From positions 143,649 to 207,648 of the forward strand of contig NZ_LT727812.1 in assembly GCF_900162665.1 (NCBI RefSeq): 64,000 nucleotides of DNA, written 5' to 3'. Source of the stretch: Oceanobacillus sojae (GTDB lineage Bacteria > Bacillota > Bacilli > Bacillales > Amphibacillaceae). Positions 26,916 to 36,164 of this stretch are shown in pieces; within the stretch, counting starts at the first letter, position 1, and every line of letters starts with the position of its first letter. Both the position numbers and the translations under genes were made by a program. The notes under the pieces were generated by a model, which saw only the letters and a list, made by a program, of their open reading frames with translations, made no database searches and was not told the DNA's origin.

Positions 26916-27812
26916 TTACTTTTTACCTCCTTTTAGAAATGTGGCTTCGGTAGGCATTTTAATCGCATTTTCTAATACAGGTACGGAGCCGATTACTTTT
27001 TTAGTCAGTTCCGGATCGCGGATAAGCGGCAAAATAAAAACTCCCAGTCTGCCATCATCTAAGTCACGTTTTATCAAAGGTGTTAATGCAGGTGTTCCAG
27101 AATCTTTATAAACACCTAATGTAGCAGAAACATCATGTAAAATGGCCTGCTGCTGGCCAAGGTTACTTATCGTAGTGATCACATTTATGTTTTTTGGCTT
27201 TAGAATAAAACCCATTCCATACTTTAAAATCTCTTCCTGCCTCTCTTCAATCCCGATATTCATGATATAAATATTATCGACATACAGGCCGGCTCCATCA
27301 AAGGAGATATCCGATTCTTCGATTTCGACAATGTCCCTTAATGCAGAACCGCTCATAAAGCTAAGCGCCGCAATAATTGTTAATACACCAACAACAGTGG
27401 AAGGAAACCATCCCCACGTAATATAAGCAAGCGTTGTCAGAAAGGCTGCAAACATGACAAGATAATTCCTTCCTTCAAAAGAAATCGCAATCCCTTCAAT
27501 GTATGTACTCCCTCTGGGTACCAACTCAAATTGATCAAGCTCGGTCAGCGTATTTCTTTCCATATTTCGCACGTCTCTAAATTGCGTTGCTGCTACTGTC
27601 AAGAAGGTTACAGCTGTAAATTCCATTTCCAGTAATGCAGGAATAGCCAAAGCTCCGAGTGATGCAGCAATAAACCCTAATGATAAGTGAATAATTCTGC
27701 CATGCAGATAAGTGGGATACTGCCTGTAATCACTTCGTAGTGTAATTAATCTGGCCAGTGTCCCTGCAACAACTCCAAATAAAATTGCCTGTAAGTAAGA
27801 TTCAATTCCCAT
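26916..27812 (-). CDS. YIEGIA family membrane protein
   Basis: 298 residues carrying the family's signature YIEGIA at 104-109. Membrane segments at about 5-22, 40-60, 65-78, 112-130 and 135-150, then a soluble C-terminal part. ATG at 27812 has AGAGGTGG upstream. The family occurs in spore formers and is thought to act in sporulation; no precise role is known to me. Upstream of the small partner gene and downstream of rpsA. Confidence 0.85.
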   Translation of the reverse strand: MGIESYLQAILFGVVAGTLARLITLRSDYRQYPTYLHGRIIHLSLGFIAASLGALAIPALLEMEFTAVTFLTVAATQFRDVRNMERNTLTELDQFELVPRGSTYIEGIAISFEGRNYLVMFAAFLTTLAYITWGWFPSTVVGVLTIIAALSFMSGSALRDIVEIEESDISFDGAGLYVDNIYIMNIGIEERQEEILKYGMGFILKPKNINVITTISNLGQQQAILHDVSATLGVYKDSGTPALTPLIKRDLDDGRLGVFILPLIRDPELTKKVIGSVPVLENAIKMPTEATFLKGGKK

Positions 27813-27884
27813 ACAAACCACCTCTTTTTCTTATGTGTTAGTATGGCTTTGTTTCAACAGATTATTAGAAAAAAATCCACAGAA

Positions 27885-27914
27885 AAAAGCTGTACATAGG
27901 CATGTACAGCTTTT
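27885..27914 (-). terminator. Terminator after rpsA
   Basis: 13-bp perfect stem AAAAGCTGTACAT and complement with a 4-nt loop; minus-strand tail TTTTTTCTG. It starts 12 bases past the rpsA stop. Confidence 0.9.
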
Positions 27915-27925
27915 AATCATTTCCA

Positions 27926-29059
27926 TTATCGTTTATATTTGTCCAATTGATCGCCAATTACATCACCTAATTGGAAGCCTGGCTGATCATCAGATTTTTC
28001 ATATTGCTTGTATTCCTTTTCCTCTTGTTCCTGCTCCAGCTCTTTAATGCTTAGAGATATACGCTGCTCTTCTTCATTGACATCCAATACTTTAACCGTA
28101 ACATTCTGTCCAATTTCAAGCACTTCCTGCGGTGTGCCGATATGGCGGTTAGCGATTTGGGAAATATGAACAAGTCCTTCAACGCCAGGAAGCAGTTCAA
28201 CAAAAGCGCCAAAGCTGACTAATCTCTTTACAACACCTTCTGCCGTTGAACCCGGTTTAATTTTTTCACTTACTTCGGCCCAAGGTCCAGGCAGCGTATT
28301 TTTATGAGATAAAGAGATACGCTCACTGTCTAAATCTACAGAAATAACTTCTACTTTAATTTTATCTCCTTCAGAAACAACATCTGAGGCCTTTTCAACA
28401 TGTTCATGTGCTAATTGTGAGATATGGACAAGCCCATCGACTCCGCCTAAATCAACAAATACACCGAAATTTGTAATCCGTTGTACGACCCCTTCAATCA
28501 CATCACCGGGATTTAATGATTGCAGAACCTTTTCTTTTCGATCTTTTTCCTCATCTTCTACAATAGCCCGATGAGATAAAATGACACGGTTCTGTGTCCG
28601 GTCAATATCCGTAATTCTAACTTTTAATGTACGGTCCAGATAATCACTGAAATCTTCCACGTAATATGTTTCAACTAATGATGCCGGAATAAAACCGCGT
28701 ACTCCTACATCAACAACAAGTCCACCTTTAACAACTTCTTTTACTGTTGTTTCGAAAGCTTCTCCCTGCTCATATTTTCTTTCCAATTCTTCCCATGACT
28801 GTTCTGCATCTACAGCTTTTTTCGATAACACAACTTCATCATCATCAATCTTCTTTACCTTTAAAGTCACTTCTTCCCCTTCTGATAACACGTCAGTTGT
28901 GGATTCTACATGAAGTGTAGAAAGTTCGCTTATCGGTAAAATTCCCTCTGTTTTATATCCGATATCAACAAGAACTTGTTTTTCTTCTAATTTTACAACT
29001 GTCCCCGTCACCGTTGCACCAACTTCTAATACATGAAGGTCTTTATTTTCTTCACTCAT
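27926..29059 (-). CDS. rpsA: S1 domain protein, ribosomal protein S1 homologue (YpfD)
   Basis: 377 residues with four S1 RNA-binding domains at about 14-82, 98-165, 182-253 and 268-340, then an acidic, glutamine-rich tail. This is the shorter Firmicutes form of S1, against six domains in E. coli. Binds single-stranded RNA; whether it is a true ribosome subunit in Bacillaceae is less certain. Follows cmk-plsC, as in relatives. Confidence 0.93.
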   Translation of the reverse strand: MSEENKDLHVLEVGATVTGTVVKLEEKQVLVDIGYKTEGILPISELSTLHVESTTDVLSEGEEVTLKVKKIDDDEVVLSKKAVDAEQSWEELERKYEQGEAFETTVKEVVKGGLVVDVGVRGFIPASLVETYYVEDFSDYLDRTLKVRITDIDRTQNRVILSHRAIVEDEEKDRKEKVLQSLNPGDVIEGVVQRITNFGVFVDLGGVDGLVHISQLAHEHVEKASDVVSEGDKIKVEVISVDLDSERISLSHKNTLPGPWAEVSEKIKPGSTAEGVVKRLVSFGAFVELLPGVEGLVHISQIANRHIGTPQEVLEIGQNVTVKVLDVNEEEQRISLSIKELEQEQEEKEYKQYEKSDDQPGFQLGDVIGDQLDKYKR

Positions 29060-29174
29060 ATCCTTAGCCTCCTAGTTACAGTTCACCTATTCAAACAATC
29101 GAATAGAAAAAAGATTATTCATTTACTCTACTTATAACTTCTAATAATTAGTTTTATTTGTCAAGTAAAGTCAA

Positions 29175-29756
29175 TTAATTTTTATGAATTTCGTATAAAT
29201 TTCTGATTTCTTCCATAATTCCCTCTGACATTTCTTTTGCAGAAGCTTTATTTTTTCGAAATGACTCTACATCCATTGGTTTTCCGTAAATAACCTTCGT
29301 ACGACGAAATAATTTATATTCACTGATTATAACACAAGGAACGACTTCCGCTTTAGACCGGAGAGCAAAAAATCCGACTCCCGGCAAAGGGTTTCCCGGC
29401 TTGCCATCCTTGCTTCTTGTTCCCTCCGGAAATAAACCAAGCGTTTCTCCCTCTTCTAAAATCTTCAATCCTCCTCTTAAAGCATTCCGGTCTGCCAGCC
29501 CTCTTTTGACAGGAAAAGCATGCACTCTTCTTAATAGACCGCCTAAAAACTTCCCGTTAAAAAGCTCTTCCTTCGCCATAAAGTGGACCGTTCTGGATGC
29601 TGTTGTTCCTACTACAGGAGGATCAAGATTAGAAGTATGATTGGTACAAATAATGACCGGTCCTTTTTTTGGTATATGATGCTTTCCTGTCACTTTCATC
29701 CGGTACACCGGATAAAAAAGAATAGTAAAAATAAATTTAGCAAAATTATACAGCAT
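29175..29756 (-). CDS. plsC: 1-acyl-sn-glycerol-3-phosphate acyltransferase
   Basis: 193 residues with an N-terminal hydrophobic segment and the acyltransferase motifs NHTSNLD (catalytic His40 and Asp45) and FPEGTRS near 109. Converts lysophosphatidate to phosphatidate at the membrane. ATG at 29756 follows AGGGGGTG; an upstream in-frame Met adds nine residues without a site. Lies 100 bases after cmk. Confidence 0.93.
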   Translation of the reverse strand: MLYNFAKFIFTILFYPVYRMKVTGKHHIPKKGPVIICTNHTSNLDPPVVGTTASRTVHFMAKEELFNGKFLGGLLRRVHAFPVKRGLADRNALRGGLKILEEGETLGLFPEGTRSKDGKPGNPLPGVGFFALRSKAEVVPCVIISEYKLFRRTKVIYGKPMDVESFRKNKASAKEMSEGIMEEIRNLYEIHKN

Positions 29757-29855
29757 GGAGATACACCCCCTGATTCTTGACACACTTTCTTTAGCAAATG
29801 GAAATGATAAGCATCCCAGCCAATGAAAACGCAGCTTAATTATTTACCTGTCGGC

Positions 29856-30542
29856 TTAGCGAATACCGAGTTTTTTAATAAACGGCTGGCATATTTCGAG
29901 AATTTTTTCAGTAACATCATCAATGGATAGGGAAGTAGTATCCAGTTCAATGGCATCCTCTGCTTTTACCAATGGAGATGTTTCACGAGTGGAATCAAGT
30001 TCGTCCCGTGTCTCTATTTCTTTTTCCAGTGTATGTAAGTCAGCGGGTATGCCCTTTTGTTTATTTTCCTCAAAGCGTCGTTTTGCCCGTTCAGCTACAG
30101 AAGCAATAAGAAATATTTTTACGTCAGCATCAGGTAATACCTGAGAACCTATATCACGCCCATCCATCACAACGCTGTGGTCCTTTGCAAGGTCCTGCTG
30201 GGCTGACACCATATTTTTCCGTACTGCCGGATGCTTTGCAATTGCGGAAACCGATGCAGTAACATCCGGATACCGGATTACTTCCGTTACATCCCTGTCA
30301 TCAATCAATACATGCTGACCGTCTTCCTGTTGAACTAGCCGAATATCAATCTTATTTAAAATTTCCATTACTGCCTTTTCATCTTCAGGATCAATATTCT
30401 CTTGAAGCACCTGAAAAGTAAGTGCTCTATACATCGCTCCTGTGTCAATATAAATAATCCCTAACCTTTTTGCAATCTGCTTTGCAACGGTACTCTTTCC
30501 AGCTGCCGCCGGTCCGTCGATTGCAATTGAAATACTTTCCAT
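29856..30542 (-). CDS. cmk: Cytidylate kinase
   Basis: 228 residues. Walker A GPAAAGKST at 10-18, DTGAMYRALT near 34 and the late DGRDIGSQVLPDADVKIFL are diagnostic. Phosphorylates CMP and dCMP. ATG at 30542 follows GGCAGGAGTG. Heads cmk-plsC-rpsA. Confidence 0.97.
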   Translation of the reverse strand: MESISIAIDGPAAAGKSTVAKQIAKRLGIIYIDTGAMYRALTFQVLQENIDPEDEKAVMEILNKIDIRLVQQEDGQHVLIDDRDVTEVIRYPDVTASVSAIAKHPAVRKNMVSAQQDLAKDHSVVMDGRDIGSQVLPDADVKIFLIASVAERAKRRFEENKQKGIPADLHTLEKEIETRDELDSTRETSPLVKAEDAIELDTTSLSIDDVTEKILEICQPFIKKLGIR

Positions 30543-30655
30543 TATTTTCACTCCTGCCATTAAAAAGCCTGACTTTTGCCAAGCGAGTTCTATACAATAT
30601 AATCATAACATATTCCGAATTTATTTATCACGTTGCAAATGCTGCTAATGCAAAT

Positions 30656-30695
30656 TGCCTTCGAAAATCAGATAATTATCTGATTTTCGAAGGCA
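30656..30695. terminator. Perfect 40-base palindrome between ypeB and cmk
   Basis: Both arms (20 bp each) match without any mismatch, starting TGCCTTCGAAAATC. It lies about 40 bases after the ypeB stop and about 115 before cmk. The T-rich tail is on the plus side (GCTTTTCTATTT); on the minus strand the tail is only AATTTGC, so termination of ypeB by this hairpin is likely but not clear-cut. Confidence 0.6.
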
Positions 30696-30732
30696 GCTTT
30701 TCTATTTATTTCGTCGGGACTTCATTTTTATT

Positions 30733-32076
30733 TTAAACAATAGAGTTGTAATTAATTTCAGCATCTGTCATTTTTTCAATTTTTTCTTCGGCTCCGGTTT
30801 CAGCGTTAATAAATATCCGGTAAGTTGCATCATCTCTTGTTCCCAGGAACTCATAAGTAAGAATTTCTTCTCCTTGATTATCATCAATAATCGCCAGATG
30901 ATTTTCTTGTATAGTCACGTTTTGGTTTACTGCATCGCGGGCTTCTTTTTCAGAAATAGCAGGATCCGGAATGTCGCGTTCAACATGATTTTTAAAGTAA
31001 TTGTTTGCTGTCAGCCCGGTAATATCTCCGTTATCCAAAGCTACTTTTACCTCTACGGCATCAGAGAAAACCCGGACACCGTCATCTTCATATACGAAGG
31101 AGTAAATACCGACCTGGTCATATTCACTGCTTTGGAAAAGCTGCATTTCATCAAATCCAAGCTCCGAAAGGTAATCGGATGCGATTTCAAATCCTTCATT
31201 CAAACTTAATTGTTTCCCGCCTATTTCTCTGGAAATTAATAAATTAAGCGGATGCCCGCCCTTCACTGTTAAATCTGCGTAGCCACGTTCTCCATTTTCA
31301 TCATACGAAATGCTGTACATAGGTGTTAGTGCTCCATCGCCAGATTTCGTAACTGTCCAATCAGTACCATCTTCCTTGCCAAAAATCTTTTCAGCTTTCT
31401 TCACTGCCTCTTCTTCCGTTAGATCGTTACCAGTTACATTTTTATAAGAATGTTCTTCTGTGTCTGTACTGGTCGTACTTTCTTCGGTCGTCTCTTCTGT
31501 GGAGCTGTTGAAAGAGTCTTCTACCGACTGAAAGCTATTAACCATATCATTATCTTTTTCACCATCTGTATTTAATAGAGCCTGTTCTACATCCAGCCAT
31601 TTTGATCCGTTGCTCAGGGAAAGATGCTGTGCTTCTCTAAGCTCATCTCTTATCTCTCCTGATTGTTTATAAAATTTTTCCAATTGTTCTGTTTCTTCAT
31701 CTGTTAATGGATCATCATCCAAATCGCGAACGGCAGTCTGATACGTGAAATCTCCCAATTCTGATAGAAACTCCTCCGTTTTATGAATTGGCAATAACCC
31801 CATTGGCAGCTGTCCAGTATTTGCATGCGCATTTGAACTGATCCGCCAAATATCAACAAACTGCGGTGATAATTTGTCTGGTGAATTCATTGCCAAGGAT
31901 GTTCCTATTTGATCATTTAACACATCCATATTGTATGTGAGCTCATGGAAGGACCTTTGATACTCATTCTCTGCCTGAACATATAAATCATTTTTTTGTT
32001 TATTTGAATGGTAGCCCCAAATGGATACGGAAATAAGTGCTACCGTCAACAATGAAATTGTAATCCATCGATACAT
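30733..32076 (-). CDS. ypeB: Germination protein YpeB
   Basis: 447 residues: one N-terminal membrane segment (about 4-19), a helical middle, a Ser/Thr/Glu-rich linker near 185-215 and C-terminal PepSY-type repeats (for example DLTEEEAVKKAEKIFG and ISEKEARDAVNQNV). YpeB and SleB need each other for assembly in the spore and for cortex breakdown on germination. Follows sleB by 16 bases, as in B. subtilis. Confidence 0.95.
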   Translation of the reverse strand: MYRWITISLLTVALISVSIWGYHSNKQKNDLYVQAENEYQRSFHELTYNMDVLNDQIGTSLAMNSPDKLSPQFVDIWRISSNAHANTGQLPMGLLPIHKTEEFLSELGDFTYQTAVRDLDDDPLTDEETEQLEKFYKQSGEIRDELREAQHLSLSNGSKWLDVEQALLNTDGEKDNDMVNSFQSVEDSFNSSTEETTEESTTSTDTEEHSYKNVTGNDLTEEEAVKKAEKIFGKEDGTDWTVTKSGDGALTPMYSISYDENGERGYADLTVKGGHPLNLLISREIGGKQLSLNEGFEIASDYLSELGFDEMQLFQSSEYDQVGIYSFVYEDDGVRVFSDAVEVKVALDNGDITGLTANNYFKNHVERDIPDPAISEKEARDAVNQNVTIQENHLAIIDDNQGEEILTYEFLGTRDDATYRIFINAETGAEEKIEKMTDAEINYNSIV

Positions 32077-32092
32077 TTATTTTCACACCTTT

Positions 32093-32872
32093 CTAACTGC
32101 AGAATATATGCTTTCCAATTGTTTTAATTTGCGGTCTTGTCCAAATCCAGCCTGAAGTTGCCGTATCCGGATTAAAATAGTAAAGTGCATTTCCTGAAGG
32201 GTCCCAGCCATTGATGGCATCAAGCACAGCTTCTCTCGCCTGTTCATTCGGCTCAAGCCATATTTGTCCATCTGCAACTGCTGTAAATGCTCTGGGCTCA
32301 AAAATAACACCAGACACGGTGTCCGGGAATAACGCACTGTTTACCCGATTAAGGATAACTGCTGCTACAGCTACCTGACCTTCATATGGTTCTCCTCTGG
32401 CTTCCCCATACACTGCATTTGCCATCAGCTGAATATCGTTATTAGAGTATCCTTGCGGGACATTTGTAGAACTTACCGGTGTACTTTCCCCGCCTCCATT
32501 ATTTCCTCCTGATGGAGCTGAGCCGGTTCCATACATTTCCTGTTTTACTTTTTCTTTGTCATAGTCGGTTGCCTGCGCGAGCTTATCTTTTGTTGTCTGC
32601 CCGGCAAGTCCATCTATCTCCATTCCGAATTCATATTGAAAATTTCTTAAAGCCCAATATGTTCCCCAGCCAAATACACCGTCAATTTTGCCATTATAAA
32701 AACCAATATGTTTTAATCTGGCTTGTAATTCAATAACATCCTCCCCAACTGCACCCTGTTGAATGACTTGATCACTAAATGCACTTGTCTGTTCCGGCTT
32801 AGCGAAAATAAATGCAGATAGGAATACAAAGAGTGTTAAGCTAAAAATCATAGGTTTGTGAACTCTGTTCAT
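32093..32872 (-). CDS. sleB: Spore cortex-lytic enzyme SleB
   Basis: 259 residues: signal peptide to about residue 31 (cut near QTSA/FSD), a peptidoglycan-binding repeat domain at about 42-98, a Gly/Ser linker, then the lytic transglycosylase domain from about 148 with the catalytic Glu157 in VYGEARGEPYEGQ. The end PQIKTIGKHIFCS is typical. ATG at 32872 has TGGAGG upstream; the longer frame adds 32 unsupported residues. Expected in the forespore (SigG) but I found no clear promoter. Confidence 0.96.
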   Translation of the reverse strand: MNRVHKPMIFSLTLFVFLSAFIFAKPEQTSAFSDQVIQQGAVGEDVIELQARLKHIGFYNGKIDGVFGWGTYWALRNFQYEFGMEIDGLAGQTTKDKLAQATDYDKEKVKQEMYGTGSAPSGGNNGGGESTPVSSTNVPQGYSNNDIQLMANAVYGEARGEPYEGQVAVAAVILNRVNSALFPDTVSGVIFEPRAFTAVADGQIWLEPNEQAREAVLDAINGWDPSGNALYYFNPDTATSGWIWTRPQIKTIGKHIFCS

Positions 32873-33166
32873 ATTGATGCCTCCATTTTCTTCTCTTAAG
32901 CTTTTCTTTCCTGACATTACTGCCAGCCTGTATTCTTTTGGAAAGCAGAACAAAGAAAGATGAAGCAAAGAGAAATTTTAATCACGGATAACCGTCCATA
33001 AATAAGCTGATTTCCTGATTCACTCCACTTACATTCCAAGAAAGAAATCGCTAAGAATGAAGTTTCGTTTTATCTAAGCCTATTTTTTGTGCAATTCTTC
33101 TTTTTATTCATAAACATTTAAAATCAACCAGATTCCTGATAGATAATTGTTCTTTTTAAACAACAA
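32873..33166. other. Gap upstream of sleB, no gene seen
   Basis: About 290 AT-rich bases. It should hold the sleB promoter; no SigG-type pair of motifs was convincing. The phrase AATGAAGTTTCGTTTTAT near 33056 partly matches 19421-19440. Confidence 0.4.
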
Positions 33167-33195
33167 AAAAGCTGACGAACCGTCCGTCAGCTTTT
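33167..33195 (-). terminator. Terminator after prsW
   Basis: 11-bp stem AAAAGCTGACG/CGTCAGCTTTT with a 7-nt loop and a TTTTTTG tail on the minus strand, directly past the prsW stop. Confidence 0.85.
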
Positions 33196-33197
33196 AT

Positions 33198-33869
33198 CTA
33201 TTTCTTTATGAATTTGTCAGGGAGAAAACGGATATCATATGTTCTGGCATGTTTTAAACGATAAATTGCAAAAATCCATACACCAGCTAAAAAGATTGAT
33301 AAAATAATAATAAATTGGTTTAATCCGAGCAGTATGTAATTGTATACACCATGTAACAAAAATGGCAGCACAAATGCGGTGGTTAAATATCTTCCTCTAT
33401 ATTTTGTATTCATTTTTGCTTTTCCTAAATAATATCCCATAATGATTCCAAAAAGGGCGTGAGATGAAACAGGATATAGTGCACGCATCCATGCAAATTC
33501 AATCCCGTTTGATAACAAATAGAATACATTTTCCAACGATGCAAATCCTAAGCTGATTGCACTGGCATATACGATTCCATCATAGTGGTTATCGAACTCA
33601 TCATGCTGATAAATCAAGAACATAAACATAAACCACTTAAAAAACTCTTCCAAAAAAGCACTGAACAGAAATGCTTCTACAGTAATCGAGATATTATTCA
33701 GTTCCGCATGAATACCATATTGAATAAACATAATCGGCAGCACAATTAAAGCTCCCGTAACAAACATACGGGCTATAAGCCAAATCGGTTCTGTGATGCG
33801 GTCACGTAAATAAATAAAAGCCATAAAAGCTACAGCAGGGGCGATACCAGCAGATAGAGCAGCTATCAT
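33198..33869 (-). CDS. prsW: Intramembrane protease PrsW
   Basis: 223 residues with about seven or eight membrane helices. The glutamate pair of the family is in EEFFKW (Glu74, Glu75), with later conserved GFASLENVFY and FGIIMGYYLGK segments containing the further catalytic positions. In B. subtilis PrsW makes the first cut in anti-sigma factor RsiW (known there; the target here is not in the window). Lies between ansA and sleB. Confidence 0.93.
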   Translation of the reverse strand: MIAALSAGIAPAVAFMAFIYLRDRITEPIWLIARMFVTGALIVLPIMFIQYGIHAELNNISITVEAFLFSAFLEEFFKWFMFMFLIYQHDEFDNHYDGIVYASAISLGFASLENVFYLLSNGIEFAWMRALYPVSSHALFGIIMGYYLGKAKMNTKYRGRYLTTAFVLPFLLHGVYNYILLGLNQFIIILSIFLAGVWIFAIYRLKHARTYDIRFLPDKFIKK

Positions 33870-33903
33870 TAATTCTTACTCCTCTTCTCTATTCGATTAA
33901 AAA

Positions 33904-34869
33904 TTACACGTCAAATAAATGTTCCAGTTCCACGTTACTTGCCAGACCGACAAGAAGCTTTATCCTTGCCTTTTTACTATCATAGTCTTTTCCAAGGAGA
34001 ACACCATTCTCCATTAAATCATAAGTGCTTCCTTCATAATCGTATGTAGGATAGACCTCTCCTTCCACAGCTGAAGTTGTAATTACTACTGCTATCCCTT
34101 GTCTGATACATTCTTTAATTGCAGGCATCATTGCCTGGGATACTTGTCCTCTTCCAACCCCTTCCAGAACCAGACCTTTTACACCGCTATTGATTGCTGC
34201 TTGTATATATTTACCGTCAGCCTCCATGTATACTTTGATAATATCAACTGCCGGCAGCTCCCTTTTCAATTCCAGATACTCCCTATAATTCGGCTTTTGG
34301 AATACACGAACATTATTATTATCGATAATGCCCAAATAGCCATAACCAAAAGCGTTAAAGCCTTGAATATTAGAAGCATGTTCTTTTCGGACATAACGGG
34401 AGTGAAAAATACGCTCGTTGAACACAACAGTCACACCGACGTCTTTTAAATCCTCACTGCAGGCTGCAAGTATTGCATTCTTAATATTAATAAAAGAGTC
34501 CGTACCTACTTCCTGGGGAGAACGCTGTGATCCGGTAAATACAATTGGAATGCTGTAATTTGAAATGAGATGCATGAAATAAGAGGCTTCTTCTAATGTG
34601 TCTGTCCCCTGTGTAATAACAATTCCGTCAAAATCATCTGTATTTAAATAGTTATCTAATTCTTCTTTAATCTTGATTAAATCAGAAAAATTTAAATGCA
34701 TACTTGCTTTTTGAAAAAATGAATCAACCTTCACCTCGATATCGGCAGGTATATCACATTTTTCAATAATTTCTTCTCCAGTCAGGACACCAGAAGCTAA
34801 TTTGCCGCTTTTCTCATTTGTATCGCTTGCAATAGTGCCACCTGTTGCAAGCATCAAGACTTTTTTCAT
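33904..34869 (-). CDS. ansA: Type I L-asparaginase
   Basis: 321 residues. The N-terminal threonine motif MLATGGTIASDT (Thr12) and the second active-site motif VITQGTDTLEEAS near 83 identify an asparaginase; the absence of a signal peptide suggests the cytoplasmic type I. Converts asparagine to aspartate and ammonia. Not linked to ansB or ansR here; its place between ypdA and prsW is usual in relatives. Confidence 0.92.
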   Translation of the reverse strand: MKKVLMLATGGTIASDTNEKSGKLASGVLTGEEIIEKCDIPADIEVKVDSFFQKASMHLNFSDLIKIKEELDNYLNTDDFDGIVITQGTDTLEEASYFMHLISNYSIPIVFTGSQRSPQEVGTDSFINIKNAILAACSEDLKDVGVTVVFNERIFHSRYVRKEHASNIQGFNAFGYGYLGIIDNNNVRVFQKPNYREYLELKRELPAVDIIKVYMEADGKYIQAAINSGVKGLVLEGVGRGQVSQAMMPAIKECIRQGIAVVITTSAVEGEVYPTYDYEGSTYDLMENGVLLGKDYDSKKARIKLLVGLASNVELEHLFDV

Positions 34870-34968
34870 GTAATTACCCTCTTTTTTTGTTTGGTATGTC
34901 AGTCTATTGATATTCGCATTTTGCCGCGGGAGGAAAATAAGCCTCCGCCCGATATCAAAAAAATAGAG

Positions 34969-35943
34969 TTACGAAGAGAAAATAGATGCAGCAATCAATT
35001 CTCCATGAAAACGGCCATTTTCAATAAACACTTTATTATTATCGTATCCGGCAGCAACTACTCCTGCAATAAACAAGTTTTTCACATTGGTTTCCATGGT
35101 ATTCTCGTCATGAACCGGTTTGCCATTTTCGAGGTTGATCTTTACACCTGCCTGCTTTAACAAGCGATAATCCGGACGATAACCTGTCATAGCAAAGACA
35201 AAGTCATTTTCAATGGCGACCTTTTGACCGTCCTTTTGATACGTGAGATGTGTATCTGTTATTTCTGTCACAGCTGCTCCAAAAACCATATCTACTTTCC
35301 CGTTTCGGACAAGCGATTCAAATTCCGGTAAAATCCAAGGTTTAATGCTCTCTGAATATACATCTCCACGGTAAATAACCGTTACATGTGCTCCTGCTTT
35401 ATACAGCTCAAGTGTAGCATCAACAGAAGAGTTTTTACCGCCGATAACAGCAACCTTCTGATTAAAATATTCGTGAGCTTCCTTAAAGTAATGGGTCACC
35501 TTTGGCAGATCTTCTCCCGGGATATCCAGGTAGTTTGGCTGATCATAATAGCCTGTTGCCATAATTACTTTTTCAGCACGATAAATTACCTCATCACCAT
35601 TACTTTTAACAGTTTTCAAGACAAATTTTTCTCCGTCTTTTTCAAGAGATACTAATTTTTCAAAAGCATTTACACGCAGATTATTCCGCTCGGCAACTTC
35701 CCGATAATAGACCATCGCCTGATTACGCACCGGTTTTTTATTTTCAGAAATAAAAGGGACACCGCCAATTTCTAAACGCTCACTTGAACTGAAAAATGTT
35801 TGGTGTGTCGGGAAATTGCTGATAGTCTGCACGACATTTCCTTTTTCGATTAGTAACGGGTTTTGACCCTTCTTTTGAAGCTCTAGTGCGCTGGCCATCC
35901 CGCATGGTCCAGCTCCAATTATAATAATTTTTTCGTCTAGCAT
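34969..35943 (-). CDS. ypdA: Bacillithiol disulfide reductase YpdA
   Basis: 324 residues, the B. subtilis length. Two dinucleotide-binding motifs: GAGPCGMASALE near 9 for FAD and GGKNSSVDATLEL near 167 for NADPH. YpdA reduces oxidised bacillithiol; the cysteine in the first motif (GPCG) is the conserved one. ATG at 35943 has GGAAGGATT upstream. The inverted GGAGG/CCTCC piece after the gene (near 34930) is too weak to call a terminator. Confidence 0.93.
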   Translation of the reverse strand: MLDEKIIIIGAGPCGMASALELQKKGQNPLLIEKGNVVQTISNFPTHQTFFSSSERLEIGGVPFISENKKPVRNQAMVYYREVAERNNLRVNAFEKLVSLEKDGEKFVLKTVKSNGDEVIYRAEKVIMATGYYDQPNYLDIPGEDLPKVTHYFKEAHEYFNQKVAVIGGKNSSVDATLELYKAGAHVTVIYRGDVYSESIKPWILPEFESLVRNGKVDMVFGAAVTEITDTHLTYQKDGQKVAIENDFVFAMTGYRPDYRLLKQAGVKINLENGKPVHDENTMETNVKNLFIAGVVAAGYDNNKVFIENGRFHGELIAASIFSS

Positions 35944-36099
35944 TTCGAATCCTTCCTTCATCCATCACTTGGAAAAACGGCTAATTCGCTGCTGTTTAGT
36001 GAATCAACCGCTTTTTTTATCCTTGTTTCCTGCATAAAATTTCAATACCTATCGTACAACGAAGCAGACGGCATGACAAATACAAAAGGTTATCCTTAC

Positions 36100-36144
36100 A
36101 AACAAATAAAAAACTCTTGCTGTAAAAGAGTTTTTTATTTGTTT
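36100..36144 (-). terminator. Strong terminator after gudB
   Basis: 19-bp perfect stem (36100-36118 with 36126-36144) with a 7-nt loop; the stem itself contains the A and T tracts and could end transcripts from both sides. Confidence 0.9.
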
Positions 36145-36164
36145 CCGTTAGAACGTTAAATGAA

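Noticed and set aside
19421..33073. AATRAAGTTTCGTTTTAT phrase near 19421 and 33056
   Set aside because: Only about 18 bases of loose match in AT-rich DNA; not enough to call a repeat family.
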